This document shows positions 17,353 to 26,372 of a stretch of DNA of 64,000 nt, piece after piece; position 1 is the stretch's first letter; each line of letters opens with the position of its first letter. A model generated the notes under the pieces. It did not search any database, was not told the origin of the DNA, and saw nothing but the letters and a program-made list of their open reading frames with translations. The position numbers and the translations under genes were made by a program. This DNA is from Halarchaeum nitratireducens (GTDB taxonomy: Archaea; Halobacteriota; Halobacteria; Halobacteriales; Halobacteriaceae), in NCBI RefSeq assembly GCF_014647155.1, contig NZ_BMOQ01000006.1:1-64000 (forward strand). Reading direction: 5' to 3'.

Positions 17353-17429
17353 ACGGCACTCGGCGGTAACGGGTCGTGAACGGATGCTCGCGCGGTCGAC
17401 GCTGCGCCCTACATAGAAGTCGAACAGGC

Positions 17430-17547
17430 ATGCGTTCGTTCGCGGACCACGACTTGCGGGAGACTACCGACGGCGCGCTGCGGCCCGCGCTCGTCTGTCT
17501 CGGGTGAGGGGCCATCGACGTCGGCGTCGCGGATCGCGCGTTCTACT
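17430..17547 (+). pseudogene. gfo6: Gfo6-type dehydrogenase N-terminus, remnant
   Basis: After ATG at 17430 the frame reads RSFADHDLRETTDGALRPALVCLG, then TGA (17505-17507), then GAIDVGVADRAF. This matches the N-terminus of the two intact dehydrogenases (DWETPTDAAPVRFAMVGLGWWTREQSIPA), with a Trp codon of the GWW loop turned into TGA. About 40 codons survive and the rest is deleted up to the IclR promoter remnant. It is the first of three wrecked genes in the same order as the intact block at 1970-5240. Confidence 0.65.
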
Positions 17548-17723
17548 CGGAGCGGTCGTCAGTCGTTCTGAAATATAGAATCTTTATTCATTCGGGTACG
17601 TAGACAAACGTAGGGGAGCGAAACACACGGTACGGACGACCGCGAAAGACGGGACCGGCGAACTCGCTACCCTCCTCGCCAAGGAGTGCGGCGAACATGA
17701 TCGAGGTCGACCCCAACCAGTAG
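17548..17723 (+). pseudogene. IclR gene and promoter, deleted copy
   Basis: From about 17548 the sequence aligns base by base with the promoter and first codons of the IclR gene at 3307, including the operator (17566-17580) and TATA. The ATG has become AGG (17612-17614). After about 11 codons the text jumps to a piece of the effector domain (matching about 3590-3625), then to the last codons and TAG at 17721-17723, followed by the same 3' flank. Two internal deletions removed almost the whole protein. Confidence 0.85.
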
Positions 17724-17823
17724 CGTCGAAAATAGAGAACAGCGTGGACCCCGTTTCGCCGTCGTACAGAGGTATTTTACATTAATATCTTTGTAAGCCT
17801 TCGGCCCAACATCCGTGTGATTT

Positions 17824-17840
17824 GTTCTGTATTTCAGAAC
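17824..17840. promoter_or_regulatory. Preserved GTTCTG-N5-CAGAAC dyad in decayed block
   Basis: This is the counterpart of the dyad at 4163-4179 and is a perfect 6-bp palindrome with spacer TATTT, although the flanking genes are dead. It shows the ancestral operator form and still could titrate the regulator. Confidence 0.5.
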
Positions 17841-18014
17841 GGATCGGTGAGTCGGCCGTCACCGCGGGTGCAGGCGTGCCATCGCCGCCCTGTACGGTGT
17901 GAACGCAATCGCACGATCGATCCGCCGTCGTCGGCCCCATAGCGTATCGGCCCGCCACCCGACCGTCCTGCCCGCGGTGATATTATCTTGTCATCCTCAG
18001 TGTATTATACGCAC

Positions 18015-18340
18015 ATGATACCACTACCGCCCACGAACGGCCTAGAGTACCGTAGCGACGTCTCCTGATGCCGTCGACGCGTCGGACGACGCCTATGACC
18101 TCACGACGACGCGCGACGGTAGACGGGTGTACGAGAGGACGGCGTCAACGAGTGAGATGACAACATGATTGGAGATACTCGTCGGGTGCCTCGACCAGCA
18201 CAACGACCTCCAGAGAGTGGTGTTGCTCAGGGGGACGGGGGCTCGTACCGTCAGACAGTTTCACGCTCACCGGGGATGACGAGGTCAGAATCGACATCAA
18301 GAACATGGGACGCCTGGTCAGTTGGATGGTCGCAGTCTAA
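18015..18340 (+). pseudogene. FAH-family dehydratase, internally deleted copy
   Basis: The ATG at 18015 corresponds to 4356, and the flanks before it match the intact promoter. After about 30 codons, with frame damage, a deletion of roughly 560 nt relative to the intact gene removes the metal-binding core; the text resumes at the segment matching about 5018 and runs to TAA at 18338-18340 (intact copy: TGA). It includes recognisable DDEVRIDIKNMG near the end. Non-functional. Confidence 0.85.
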
Positions 18341-18451
18341 CGCGGTCCGGACGCGACGCGCCAGCGGGCTGGCCAGCGACGTATCCCCCAAGATCGAGAG
18401 ATATGACACCACAAGTACTATATGCGTCTACCGAGGCGAATGTAACGAACG

Positions 18452-19795
18452 ATGGCGAACGACATCCCATCCACCGATTTCATTACGAACAGGCGCAAAG
18501 TTATGGCCAGTCTCGGTGCGCTCGGCGCGAGCGCGCTCGCCGGTTGCGGCGGGAGTTCCGGCGGCGGCGAAAACAATAGTGGCGGGTCCAGTAGTCAGAG
18601 TAGTGGATCAGAATCATCCGGCGGAACCCTCGAAGTTCTCCACGGGTGGACCGGGGGAGACGGTAGCAACGCGATCGAGGCGCTCAAGCAAGAATTCAAA
18701 AACACGCACCCCGAGGTCAAGACCAATATCAAGGCGGTCGGCGGGAGCGCGAACGTCAGCCTGAACGCAACGGTGACGCGCCGGCTCGCGAATAACAATC
18801 CGATGAGTTCCTTCGCCAACTGGCCGGGGAAGAACCTCCAGCGGTACGAGGGCGCACTCATGGACCTCGAAGAAGACGTCTGGGACGCAAACGGTCTGAA
18901 GGACAAGATATTCGACCCGGCGGTCGAGAAATGTAAGTTCAACGGGATAATGCCGACGGTTCCCATCGGCTCCCACCGGCTGAACAACCTCTTCTACAAC
19001 GTCCACGTCTTCGAGGAGGCGGGCGTGAACGCCGAAGACCTCACAGACCCCTCATCGCTCGTTGACGCGCTCGAAAAGATCCAGAAGAACACGGACGCCG
19101 TCGGGATGGCACAGGCGATGAAGGCGCCATTCACGAACCTTCAGCTGTTCACGGAGATTCTCATGGGGCAGGCCGGCGTGAAGTCGTATATGAACTTCAT
19201 CAACGGGAACCCCAACCGGAGCGATATCGCCGACGCCCTCGAGACTGAAAAGACCATCCTAGAGAACTACATCAACAACGACTCTTCCTCGATCAACTAC
19301 ACCACGGCGAACTCGAAGGTGATGTCCGGGAAGGCGGGCTGTATTCACGAGGGGAACTGGATGTACGGGATGTACCGCGCCGACGAGAGTTTCAAGTACA
19401 AAGAGGACTGGGACTGGATCCCTTTCCCCGGGACGGAGGGGTTGTACGTCTTCCACCTCGACTCCTTCATCGCGACGGCGAACAACCCGTCCCCGGACAC
19501 GACGAAAACGTGGGAGAAGTTCGTCGGGTCGAAGAAGGCCCAAGTGACGTTCAACAACCCGAAGGGGTCGGTACCGCCGCGCAACGATATCGACCCGGAG
19601 AAGCTCACGCCGTTCCTGAAGATGACCTACAAGGACCTCCTCTCGGCGGACCAGCTCCCGCCGACGACGGCTCACGGACTCGCTGTCTCCCCGAAGACGC
19701 TCGGCGACCTCAAGAGCGCGTTCGGGAACGACTTCATGGGACCATTCCACGTCGACAAGACGGCGGACGCGCTCGTCTCCGCGGTGAGCAGCTGA
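18452..19795 (+). CDS. Sugar ABC substrate-binding lipoprotein (second importer)
   Basis: 447 residues. NRRKVMASLGALG (13-25) and the lipobox LAGC with Cys32 mark a Tat-exported lipoprotein; a Ser/Gly/Asn linker follows. GTLEVLHGWTGGDGSNAIEA opens a family-1 solute-binding domain. It heads a tight four-gene operon with two permeases and an ATPase. In Haloferax volcanii an importer of this make-up (XacGHIJK) takes up xylose and arabinose; the location beside pentose-oxidation genes suggests the same cargo. The gene uses more AT-rich codons than its neighbours. Confidence 0.87.
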   Translation: MANDIPSTDFITNRRKVMASLGALGASALAGCGGSSGGGENNSGGSSSQSSGSESSGGTLEVLHGWTGGDGSNAIEALKQEFKNTHPEVKTNIKAVGGSANVSLNATVTRRLANNNPMSSFANWPGKNLQRYEGALMDLEEDVWDANGLKDKIFDPAVEKCKFNGIMPTVPIGSHRLNNLFYNVHVFEEAGVNAEDLTDPSSLVDALEKIQKNTDAVGMAQAMKAPFTNLQLFTEILMGQAGVKSYMNFINGNPNRSDIADALETEKTILENYINNDSSSINYTTANSKVMSGKAGCIHEGNWMYGMYRADESFKYKEDWDWIPFPGTEGLYVFHLDSFIATANNPSPDTTKTWEKFVGSKKAQVTFNNPKGSVPPRNDIDPEKLTPFLKMTYKDLLSADQLPPTTAHGLAVSPKTLGDLKSAFGNDFMGPFHVDKTADALVSAVSS

Positions 19796-19817
19796 GACCT
19801 TTCTCCCACGACAATAC

Positions 19818-20765
19818 ATGGTTACACAGAACCCGACCGATCACGCGGGCCGGACGGATGAGAGGCCGTTCTCGGAGCGGCTCCAGCACTTCGTCAACGG
19901 GACGTTCGTCCGATCACTCCCGTTCTGGGGGATCCCGTTCCTGCTCATGGGGAGCGCCGTCTACGCCGGAATCGGGTGGAACGTCCTCATCTCGCTGACC
20001 GACTACGAGGGGTTGGCGTCCGCGAGCTACTCCCAGCTCGACTTCGAGATGTACGCGCGGGCCTTCGGCAGCTCGACCTTCTGGACGGCCGCGCAGAACA
20101 CGTTCGTCCTGCTCGTCGCGTTCACTGTCATCTGCCTTGTCCTCGGGCTAGCGCTGGCGGTGCTCCTCGACCGGAACATCCGGTACTCCGAGTCCGTCCA
20201 GACGATATACGTCCTCCCGATGGCGCTCTCGTTCGTCATCACCGCCCAGCTCTGGCTGTGGATGTACAACCCGGATAGCGGCCTCGTGAACCTCGCCATC
20301 AAGACGCTCGGGCTCTCTTCGATCGACTTCCTCGGAAATCCAAAGTTCGCCCTCGCTGCGGTGATCTTCGCCCTCGTCTGGCAGTTCAGCGGATACGCGA
20401 TGGTCGTCTACCTCGCGGGACTCCGATCCATCCCTACGTCTCAGTTCGAGGCCGGGAAGATAGACGGCGCGAGCACCGCGCGGATCTATCTCCGGATCAT
20501 CATCCCACAACTTCGCGCGTCCTCGGTCAGCGCCGCGGTAGTGCTGATGGTGTTCGCGCTGAAGGCGTTCACCTTCCTCTATTCGCTCACGGGCGTGTTC
20601 CGGCCACCGAACGGGACTGACATCCTCGCGACGCTGATGGTGCGACGTGCGTTCAAGTACACGGAGTGGGCGTACGGCGCGGCCATCGCCACGATGTTGC
20701 TGTTGTTGGCGCTCGGCGTCATCGCACCGTACCTCTACTACCAGCACAAACACGGGAGTCTCTGA
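19818..20765 (+). CDS. Sugar ABC transporter permease (second importer, MalF type)
   Basis: 315 residues, six predicted helices (first at about 37-60). The EAA loop FEAGKIDGASTARIYLRIIIPQLR marks the ATPase contact. It begins 22 nt after the binding-protein gene and its TGA (20763-20765) is one base from the next ATG, so the genes are co-transcribed and probably translationally coupled. Confidence 0.88.
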   Translation: MVTQNPTDHAGRTDERPFSERLQHFVNGTFVRSLPFWGIPFLLMGSAVYAGIGWNVLISLTDYEGLASASYSQLDFEMYARAFGSSTFWTAAQNTFVLLVAFTVICLVLGLALAVLLDRNIRYSESVQTIYVLPMALSFVITAQLWLWMYNPDSGLVNLAIKTLGLSSIDFLGNPKFALAAVIFALVWQFSGYAMVVYLAGLRSIPTSQFEAGKIDGASTARIYLRIIIPQLRASSVSAAVVLMVFALKAFTFLYSLTGVFRPPNGTDILATLMVRRAFKYTEWAYGAAIATMLLLLALGVIAPYLYYQHKHGSL

Positions 20766-20766
20766 G

Positions 20767-21693
20767 ATGTCCGTTTCCACACCAACGACAGACGACCTCG
20801 CCGACTGGTACACCGATCTGACGTGGACACGCGCGGCGCTATACGCGCTCGTCCTGCTCGGGGTCGTGTTCTTCCTCGCACCGCTCGAGACGGGGCTGAT
20901 GACGGCGTTCAAGTCGAACGCCGCAGTCATCCGCACGCTCCCGTTCCTGCCGCCGTTCGGGGATGGGTTCACGCTCGACAACGCGCAGTTCGCGTGGAAC
21001 CATCTCAGCGGTCCACTCCTCAACTCGCTCGTGATGTCCATCCCGGCGACGCTGTTCACCGTGCTGTTCGCGAGTATGGCAGCGTACGGGCTGACGATGG
21101 TGGACTGGCGCGGCCAACTCGCCGTGCTCAGCCTGTTCTTGGTCGGCGTGTTCGTCCCCTATCAGGCCGTGCTCGTGCCGCTCGCGCGGTTCTGGAACAA
21201 CATCTTGCCGCTCGGGAAAATGGTCGCGCCGTACGTCGCAGCGCTCCCGTACTTCACGGAGAACCATGCGGTGCTCGTGCCGCTGATCATCACGCACGTC
21301 GCGTACGGCATCCCGATCATCACGGTGCTGTTCCGGTCGTACATGCAGACGCTCCCGACATCGCTCGTTGAATCCGCGATGATAGACGGTGCGAGCGTGA
21401 CGAAGATCTACTACCGCATTATCGTCCCGCTCTGCAAGCCGATGTTCGCCGTCGTCTTCATCTACCAGTTCACGCAGATTTACAACGAGTTCTTATTCTC
21501 TCTGACGCTTATCGGGAACGCGTCGAGTTCAGCGGCGACGGTGACGCTCGTCCTACCGAGTCTCGGGGCGTCCGTTAGCGGGATGGACTTCGGGGTTCGG
21601 ATGTCGGCGTCGCTCCTCGCAGCGATTCCGACGCTCATCATCTACGTCGCGTTCGCCGAACAGTTCGCCAAAGGACTCGCAACGGAAGCCTGA
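20767..21693 (+). CDS. Sugar ABC transporter permease (second importer, MalG type)
   Basis: 308 residues with six predicted helices and the EAA loop VESAMIDGASVTKIYYRIIVPLCKP. The open frame extends upstream to 20647, but that part lies inside the preceding permease gene; MSVSTPTTDDLADWY at 20767 follows its stop by one base and is the natural start. Ends 4 nt before the ATPase gene. Confidence 0.88.
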   Translation: MSVSTPTTDDLADWYTDLTWTRAALYALVLLGVVFFLAPLETGLMTAFKSNAAVIRTLPFLPPFGDGFTLDNAQFAWNHLSGPLLNSLVMSIPATLFTVLFASMAAYGLTMVDWRGQLAVLSLFLVGVFVPYQAVLVPLARFWNNILPLGKMVAPYVAALPYFTENHAVLVPLIITHVAYGIPIITVLFRSYMQTLPTSLVESAMIDGASVTKIYYRIIVPLCKPMFAVVFIYQFTQIYNEFLFSLTLIGNASSSAATVTLVLPSLGASVSGMDFGVRMSASLLAAIPTLIIYVAFAEQFAKGLATEA

Positions 21694-21697
21694 AACC

Positions 21698-22852
21698 ATG
21701 GGAGAGATCAACCTATCCAACCTGACGAAACGATTCGGCGACGTTGTCGCCGTGAACGACCTCGATCTGGAAATCGAGGACGGGGAGTTCCTCGTCCTCG
21801 TCGGCCCGTCCGGCTGCGGGAAGTCCACGACGCTCCGCTGTGTCGCAGGGCTGGAGACACCGTCCAGTGGCCAGATCCGATTCGACGAGACGGACGTCAC
21901 CTACCGCGTCCCACAGAACCGGGACGTGGCGATGGTCTTCCAGGACTACGCGCTCTACCCGCACATGACTGTACGGGAGAACATGAAGTTCGGCTTGGAG
22001 GAGGAGCCCGATTACACGGACGAGGAGCGCGAGGAGCGCGTCGAGTCCGTCGCGGACTTACTCGACATTCCCGACCTGCTCGACCGGAAACCCGGCGAAC
22101 TCTCGGGGGGCCAACAGCAACGGGTCGCACTCGGTCGTGCTATCGTCCGCGACCCCTCGGTGTTCCTGATGGACGAGCCGCTCTCGAATCTCGACGCGAA
22201 GCTCCGCGCGACAATGCGGATGGAGCTCCAACACCTGCAGGAGGACCTCGGTGTCACCACCGTCTACGTCACGCACGACCAGACCGAGGCGATGACGATG
22301 AGCGACCGGATGGCTGTGATGAACGACGGGGAACTCCAGCAGGTCGGCGAACCTCTGGATCTCTATCACGCCCCCGCGAACCTGTTCGTCGCCGAGTTTC
22401 TCGGCGAACCGAACATGAACCACCTCAACGGGACGGTCGACGACGGCCGGTTCGTCGCCGACAGCTTCACCTACCCGTTTGACGACTCGGTGCTCGACGA
22501 CGTCGAGGACGCGGATGACGTCGTCCTCGGCGTCCGCCCGGAGTCGGTCGAGATCCTCGACGACGACCCGGAAGCGGTGTCACTCGGCGATCGCGAGTTC
22601 GAGATGACAGTGGATGTCGTCGAACCGATGGGGAATGAGCACGTCGTTCACCTCGATTTCGCCGCCGACGCGTCGGAGTCGCTCACCGCAATCGCCGACG
22701 GAATGCGTCGCATCGAGGAGGGCGAGTCCGTTATCGTCCACTTGCCACACGACGCCGCCCATGTGTTCGATGCGAGAACCGGCGTGGCCCTCCACAACCG
22801 GCGGGTCTCGTTCGATGGTTCGAGCGACCAGCTTGACGAGCCGCGCGTCTGA
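21698..22852 (+). CDS. Sugar ABC transporter ATPase (copy B)
   Basis: 384 residues. Walker A GPSGCGKST (36-44), Q-loop VFQDYALYPHMT, signature LSGGQQQRVALGR, Walker B VFLMDEPLSNLDAK, H-loop THDQTEAMTMSDR, and a C-terminal TOBE domain from about 240. Last gene of the second importer operon (18452-22852). It is closely related to the ATPase at 16210 but has Cys in place of Ser in the Walker A motif, which is common in this subfamily. Confidence 0.9.
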   Translation: MGEINLSNLTKRFGDVVAVNDLDLEIEDGEFLVLVGPSGCGKSTTLRCVAGLETPSSGQIRFDETDVTYRVPQNRDVAMVFQDYALYPHMTVRENMKFGLEEEPDYTDEEREERVESVADLLDIPDLLDRKPGELSGGQQQRVALGRAIVRDPSVFLMDEPLSNLDAKLRATMRMELQHLQEDLGVTTVYVTHDQTEAMTMSDRMAVMNDGELQQVGEPLDLYHAPANLFVAEFLGEPNMNHLNGTVDDGRFVADSFTYPFDDSVLDDVEDADDVVLGVRPESVEILDDDPEAVSLGDREFEMTVDVVEPMGNEHVVHLDFAADASESLTAIADGMRRIEEGESVIVHLPHDAAHVFDARTGVALHNRRVSFDGSSDQLDEPRV

Positions 22853-22915
22853 GTAGGCGATCGCCGCGGGACTCCGATGCGTCCCGGGATGCGATTTTAA
22901 TTTCTCGCAGTCGCT

Positions 22916-23380
22916 ACGACACGTATACGACGACTCGATCGGCCGGACACGTACCTTGACGTCCGCGGCCTCGCGACCGTCTGGTTCGCCCGGCCGAACG
23001 GGTTCGCCTGTCTGATCCGCGAAGAACTGTGCGTGCTGACGGCGAACATCAAGGCCGACCGGCTCGCGGAGGGGGAGATCCCAGCTGACGCCGTCGTCGA
23101 TCACTATCCATGGCACGAGACGGACCTCGTGGACGCGCTCACTGATCGGGATCCGACGCCGACTCAGTGGACGCCGACGTGTCTCGGTTCGAGCGCGGCC
23201 GAAGCGGCGCTCACGGGCCAACTGGCCGAGCGCGACGTTCGTGGGCCGGTGGTCCTTGTCGGCGGTGCCGAGAGCGCGGTACGCCACCGCCACTTCACGC
23301 CAACAGACACCGAACTTGGCGCGTACGCGCTGGTGTCGGTGACGGCCTCCCGCGGCGGCTTCTTCAAGTGCGGAAATTAG
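22916..23380 (+). pseudogene. M24/creatinase-like protein, truncated copy
   Basis: The frame reads TYLDVRGLATVWFARPNGFACL, skips the segment that should contain the WLTGG turn, continues CVLTANIKADRLAEGEIPADAVVDHYPWHE, and later PVVLVGGAESAVRHRHFTPTDTELGAYALVSVTASRGG before TAG. These pieces parallel the intact gene at 6708-7823 (CRPANYGWL; VLVGGGDRSQRYRHYTP). The catalytic half beyond this point is missing and no ATG begins the homologous part. An internal GTG at 23033 could start a short peptide, without a plausible function. Confidence 0.75.
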
Positions 23381-23393
23381 AGTACTTTCGAGG

Positions 23394-23894
23394 GAGAAGG
23401 TCCGGACCTTTCGGACAGTTTCGATCGCGGGCGTCGAAATCGCGTACATGGTCCTCTGGATGCTCGGTCTGGTCGTCCTCTTCGGCCTTCTCCTCCAACG
23501 GACCCGATGCGGACACCACGTCTACGCGACGGGTGACGACGAGTCAGCCGCGAACCGGAGCGGGATCGACACCGACCGCATCAAGATCACGAACTTCGTC
23601 ATCACCGGAGTCGTCACGGCCGTCGCTGGCGTCCCGTCGATCACGTACTTCGGGTCGATGTTCGGCTCCGCGGGACGAGGGTTCGAGCTGTTGATCATCG
23701 CCGCGGTCGTCATCGGCGGCACGAATCTCTTCGGCGGCGAGGGCAGTATCTCCGGCATGTTCCTCGGTTCGCTCGTCATCGCCGTCATCCCCGTTCTCCT
23801 GGTTCTGAACGGGATGTCGGTCGCGTTTCAGGAGACGTTGACCGGCGCGGTTATCATCGGTGCGGTCATGATCGATATCTTCCTCCGCGACTGA
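23394..23894 (+). pseudogene. RbsC-type sugar ABC permease, C-terminal half
   Basis: From about 23394 the translation VSIAGVEIAYMVLWMLGLVVLFGLLLQRTRCGHHVYATG is the middle of a ribose/xylose-type ABC permease (RbsC/XylH, about 330 residues), continuing through GIDTDRIKITNF and the last helices to TGA at 23894. Only about 165 residues remain; the first half is lost at the junction with the M24 fragment. An ATG at 23448 could in theory start a four-helix stub. No matching ATPase or binding protein is near, so it is taken as a relic. Confidence 0.75.
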
Positions 23895-24138
23895 GCCATC
23901 CCTCCGCTTTCGATCCGCACCCCCGGAATCGACGGACTTCCCGTCGATCCATCGGACGGCGCGCTCCCGCTACGCAGACGGCGGCGAACGACTCGCCACG
24001 CGCCGATGCCGCCATCGGTATCGATAACGACTCCGCCACGCTCCCGGTCGATCGGGTGGGGCGATCGACGCGATGGTCGGAACGGGTGTCCCACTAGGGT
24101 GAACAGACATAAGTGGGTATGCGTAGAAGACCCGGAGC

Positions 24139-24900
24139 ATGGGAACACAGAACTCGACGGTTCAGGCGACCCGGACGAGCATCGCGATCGTAGAGGCGCT
24201 CGTTCGACTGGACGGTGCGGGCGTTACCGAGCTCGCGACCGAACTCGACCTCCCGAAGAGCACGGTTCACAACCACCTCGATACGCTCCGTGACATCGAG
24301 TACGTCGTGAAGGCGGACGGGGAGTACAACGTGGGCCTGCGGTTCTTGAAGCTGGGCGAGTACTCCCGTAACCGCCTCAAGATCTACGACATCGTGCGGC
24401 CGGAGATCGACGCGCTCGCGGAGCAGACCGGCGAGTTGGTCAACCTCTCGGTCGAGGAGTACGGCCGCGGCGTCTATCTGTACCTCGCGCGGGGCGACGA
24501 GGCGGTTCATCTCGACACGCACGCCGGGATGCAGGTGCACCTCCACTGCACGGCGCTCGGGAAGGCGATCCTCGCACACACGCCGGAGGAGCGCGTCGAG
24601 CAGATCCTCGACATGATGGGGATGCCCTCGCGCACCGAGCAGACGGTCACGGACCGCGGGGAGCTGTACGAGGAACTCGAGACGATCCGAGAACGGGGGT
24701 ACGCGTACGACCGACAGGAGCGACTAGACGGCCTCCGCTGCGTCGCGGCGCCGATCACGACGTCGGAGCAAGAGATCGTCGGCGCGATCAGCGTGTCCGG
24801 GCCGACCAGCCGGATGCAGGGTGAGCGCTTCGATACCGAGATCCCGGACGCGCTTCGCGACACCGCCAACGTGGTCGAGCTCAACATGACTTACTCGTAG
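24139..24900 (+). CDS. IclR-family transcriptional regulator (second)
   Basis: 253 residues. Winged helix-turn-helix at about 5-65 (ELATELDLPKSTVHNHLDTL) and effector domain at about 78-250 (HAGMQVHLHCTALGKAIL; GLRCVAAPITTSEQ). It is about as long as the first IclR protein and related throughout. It stands convergent to the enolase-superfamily dehydratase and next to FAH copy 2, which it may regulate. A half site GGTGAAC occurs just upstream (about 24098). The 244 nt before it contain no gene. Confidence 0.88.
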   Translation: MGTQNSTVQATRTSIAIVEALVRLDGAGVTELATELDLPKSTVHNHLDTLRDIEYVVKADGEYNVGLRFLKLGEYSRNRLKIYDIVRPEIDALAEQTGELVNLSVEEYGRGVYLYLARGDEAVHLDTHAGMQVHLHCTALGKAILAHTPEERVEQILDMMGMPSRTEQTVTDRGELYEELETIRERGYAYDRQERLDGLRCVAAPITTSEQEIVGAISVSGPTSRMQGERFDTEIPDALRDTANVVELNMTYS

Positions 24901-24931
24901 ACGCGGCCGACGCGCCCGCCGTCAACACGGT

Positions 24932-24950
24932 CGTTCAGACAGAGTGAACG
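24932..24950. promoter_or_regulatory. CGTTCA-N7-TGAACG dyad (site 1)
   Basis: Perfect 6-bp arms around GACAGAG. It lies between the converging ends of the IclR and enolase-superfamily genes, so here it may act as a hairpin terminator rather than an operator. The same arms and spacer length recur at 30919-30937 and, with 5-bp arms, at 35092-35108. Confidence 0.45.
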
Positions 24951-25031
24951 GGAGTCGACGGCGAATTGCCCCCGGTTCGGAACACGCGCTCGCCCGCCTT
25001 CACTCACGGTGACGCGAAACGGCGTGGTGGG

Positions 25032-26207
25032 TCAGTCGTAGACGTGACGGCTGCCGGTACTGTTCGCTTCGATGTAGTCCCAGTCGTACGCGACGCCGAG
25101 CCCCGGCCCATCCGGGACGGGAACGGTTCCGTCGTCGTCGACCGTCTCGAACTGATCCTCGTAGCCGTCGGCGTAGATCGGCGGGGTCGTGTTCGCCGCG
25201 TCGGGGTGGACGAGCGCCATCTCGTAGTAGTTGGCGTTGCGGGTGGCCGCGATGCAGTGACGCTGTGCGGGGCCGGGCGCGTGGAACTCCGTGTCGATCC
25301 CGAACCCTTCGGCGACGCGTGCCACCTTCATCGCGCCCGTGATGCCGCCGTCGTACTCGGGATCCGCGCGAAGGAAGTCGGTCGACTCCGAGGCGGCGAA
25401 GTCGGACTTGATCTCGAGCCCGCGAATGTGTTCGGTCTGGAGGATCGGCGTGTCGAGCTTCTGCCGGAGCTTCCGATGGGCGTGTTGGCTGATCCCCGCG
25501 TCCCGGAAGGGATCTTCGTACCAGAAGAACCCCTCCTCGTCGAGCGCGCGCCCGAGTTTCAGCGCGTCCGCGAACGTCTCCAGTTCGCAGGCCGGGTCGT
25601 GCATCAAGTCCATCTCGTCGCCGACGGCGTCCCCGACCGCGTGGACCGCGTCGATCTCGCGCGAGAGGTCGCGCGCGGCGTCGCCGCCGCCCCAGCCGTG
25701 GATCTTGAACCCCGCGTACCCCTGTTCGCGCGCCTCCTCGGCGAACTCGGCGAACGCCGCGGGCGAGTCGAGGCCGCCGTGCTCGTCGCCGTGATACGTG
25801 GAGGCGTACGCGGGGATTCGCTCCCGATAGGTCCCGAGGAGTTCGTGAATCGGTGCGTCGTAATACTTCCCGGCGAAGTCCCACAGCGCGATGTCGACGG
25901 GACCGATTCCCATTCGATCGTACTTCCGGAGGGCGCGTTTGATCTCGCTCCAGTGTTTCTCCCGTTCGAGGGGGTTCTCGCCGATCAGATAGTCGGCGAA
26001 CATGTTCACCTGCGCCGCTCCCGGGGAGTTCCCCCCGACGTACTCGCCGGTGATTCCGGTGTCCGTGTGCACACGGAGCGCGAACAGTTTGCGCGTCGTC
26101 GTCGACCCGGGTTCGTAGACGAGATTGAACCCGTGTTCGTCCGTCCCCACGTCCGCCAGCTCGTACGCGAATTCGGTGCTGTCGATTCGGGTGATCTCGG
26201 GTGCCAT
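25032..26207 (-). CDS. Enolase-superfamily xylonate/arabinonate dehydratase
   Basis: 391 residues of the mandelate racemase/enolase superfamily. Visible active-site elements: KIHGWGGG (base Lys, KxH type), metal ligands in MDLMHDPACE (Asp), WYEDPFRD (Glu) and LQTEHIRG (Glu), and the His of EFHAPGPAQRH. Haloarchaeal xylonate dehydratase (XacD) belongs here. It would convert xylonate or arabinonate to the 2-keto-3-deoxy acid, the substrate of the FAH dehydratase encoded divergently at 26373. Start at 26207 (MAPEITRID) is chosen because the longer frame runs through the divergent promoter without homology. Confidence 0.83.
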   Translation of the reverse strand: MAPEITRIDSTEFAYELADVGTDEHGFNLVYEPGSTTTRKLFALRVHTDTGITGEYVGGNSPGAAQVNMFADYLIGENPLEREKHWSEIKRALRKYDRMGIGPVDIALWDFAGKYYDAPIHELLGTYRERIPAYASTYHGDEHGGLDSPAAFAEFAEEAREQGYAGFKIHGWGGGDAARDLSREIDAVHAVGDAVGDEMDLMHDPACELETFADALKLGRALDEEGFFWYEDPFRDAGISQHAHRKLRQKLDTPILQTEHIRGLEIKSDFAASESTDFLRADPEYDGGITGAMKVARVAEGFGIDTEFHAPGPAQRHCIAATRNANYYEMALVHPDAANTTPPIYADGYEDQFETVDDDGTVPVPDGPGLGVAYDWDYIEANSTGSRHVYD

Positions 26208-26372
26208 ACGTGAGACACCCACGGCGGCGCGATAAAGCTTGGTGGCCGAGACCCGATCCGGCCCCAGCGCCCGGCCCGTAGTCCGATCGAACGGGCGACG
26301 GCAACTGGATCCGTATCCGAGACGTCTCTCAGCAACACAAGAGCTAAGACCGGGACCGAACATGTACCCAGC

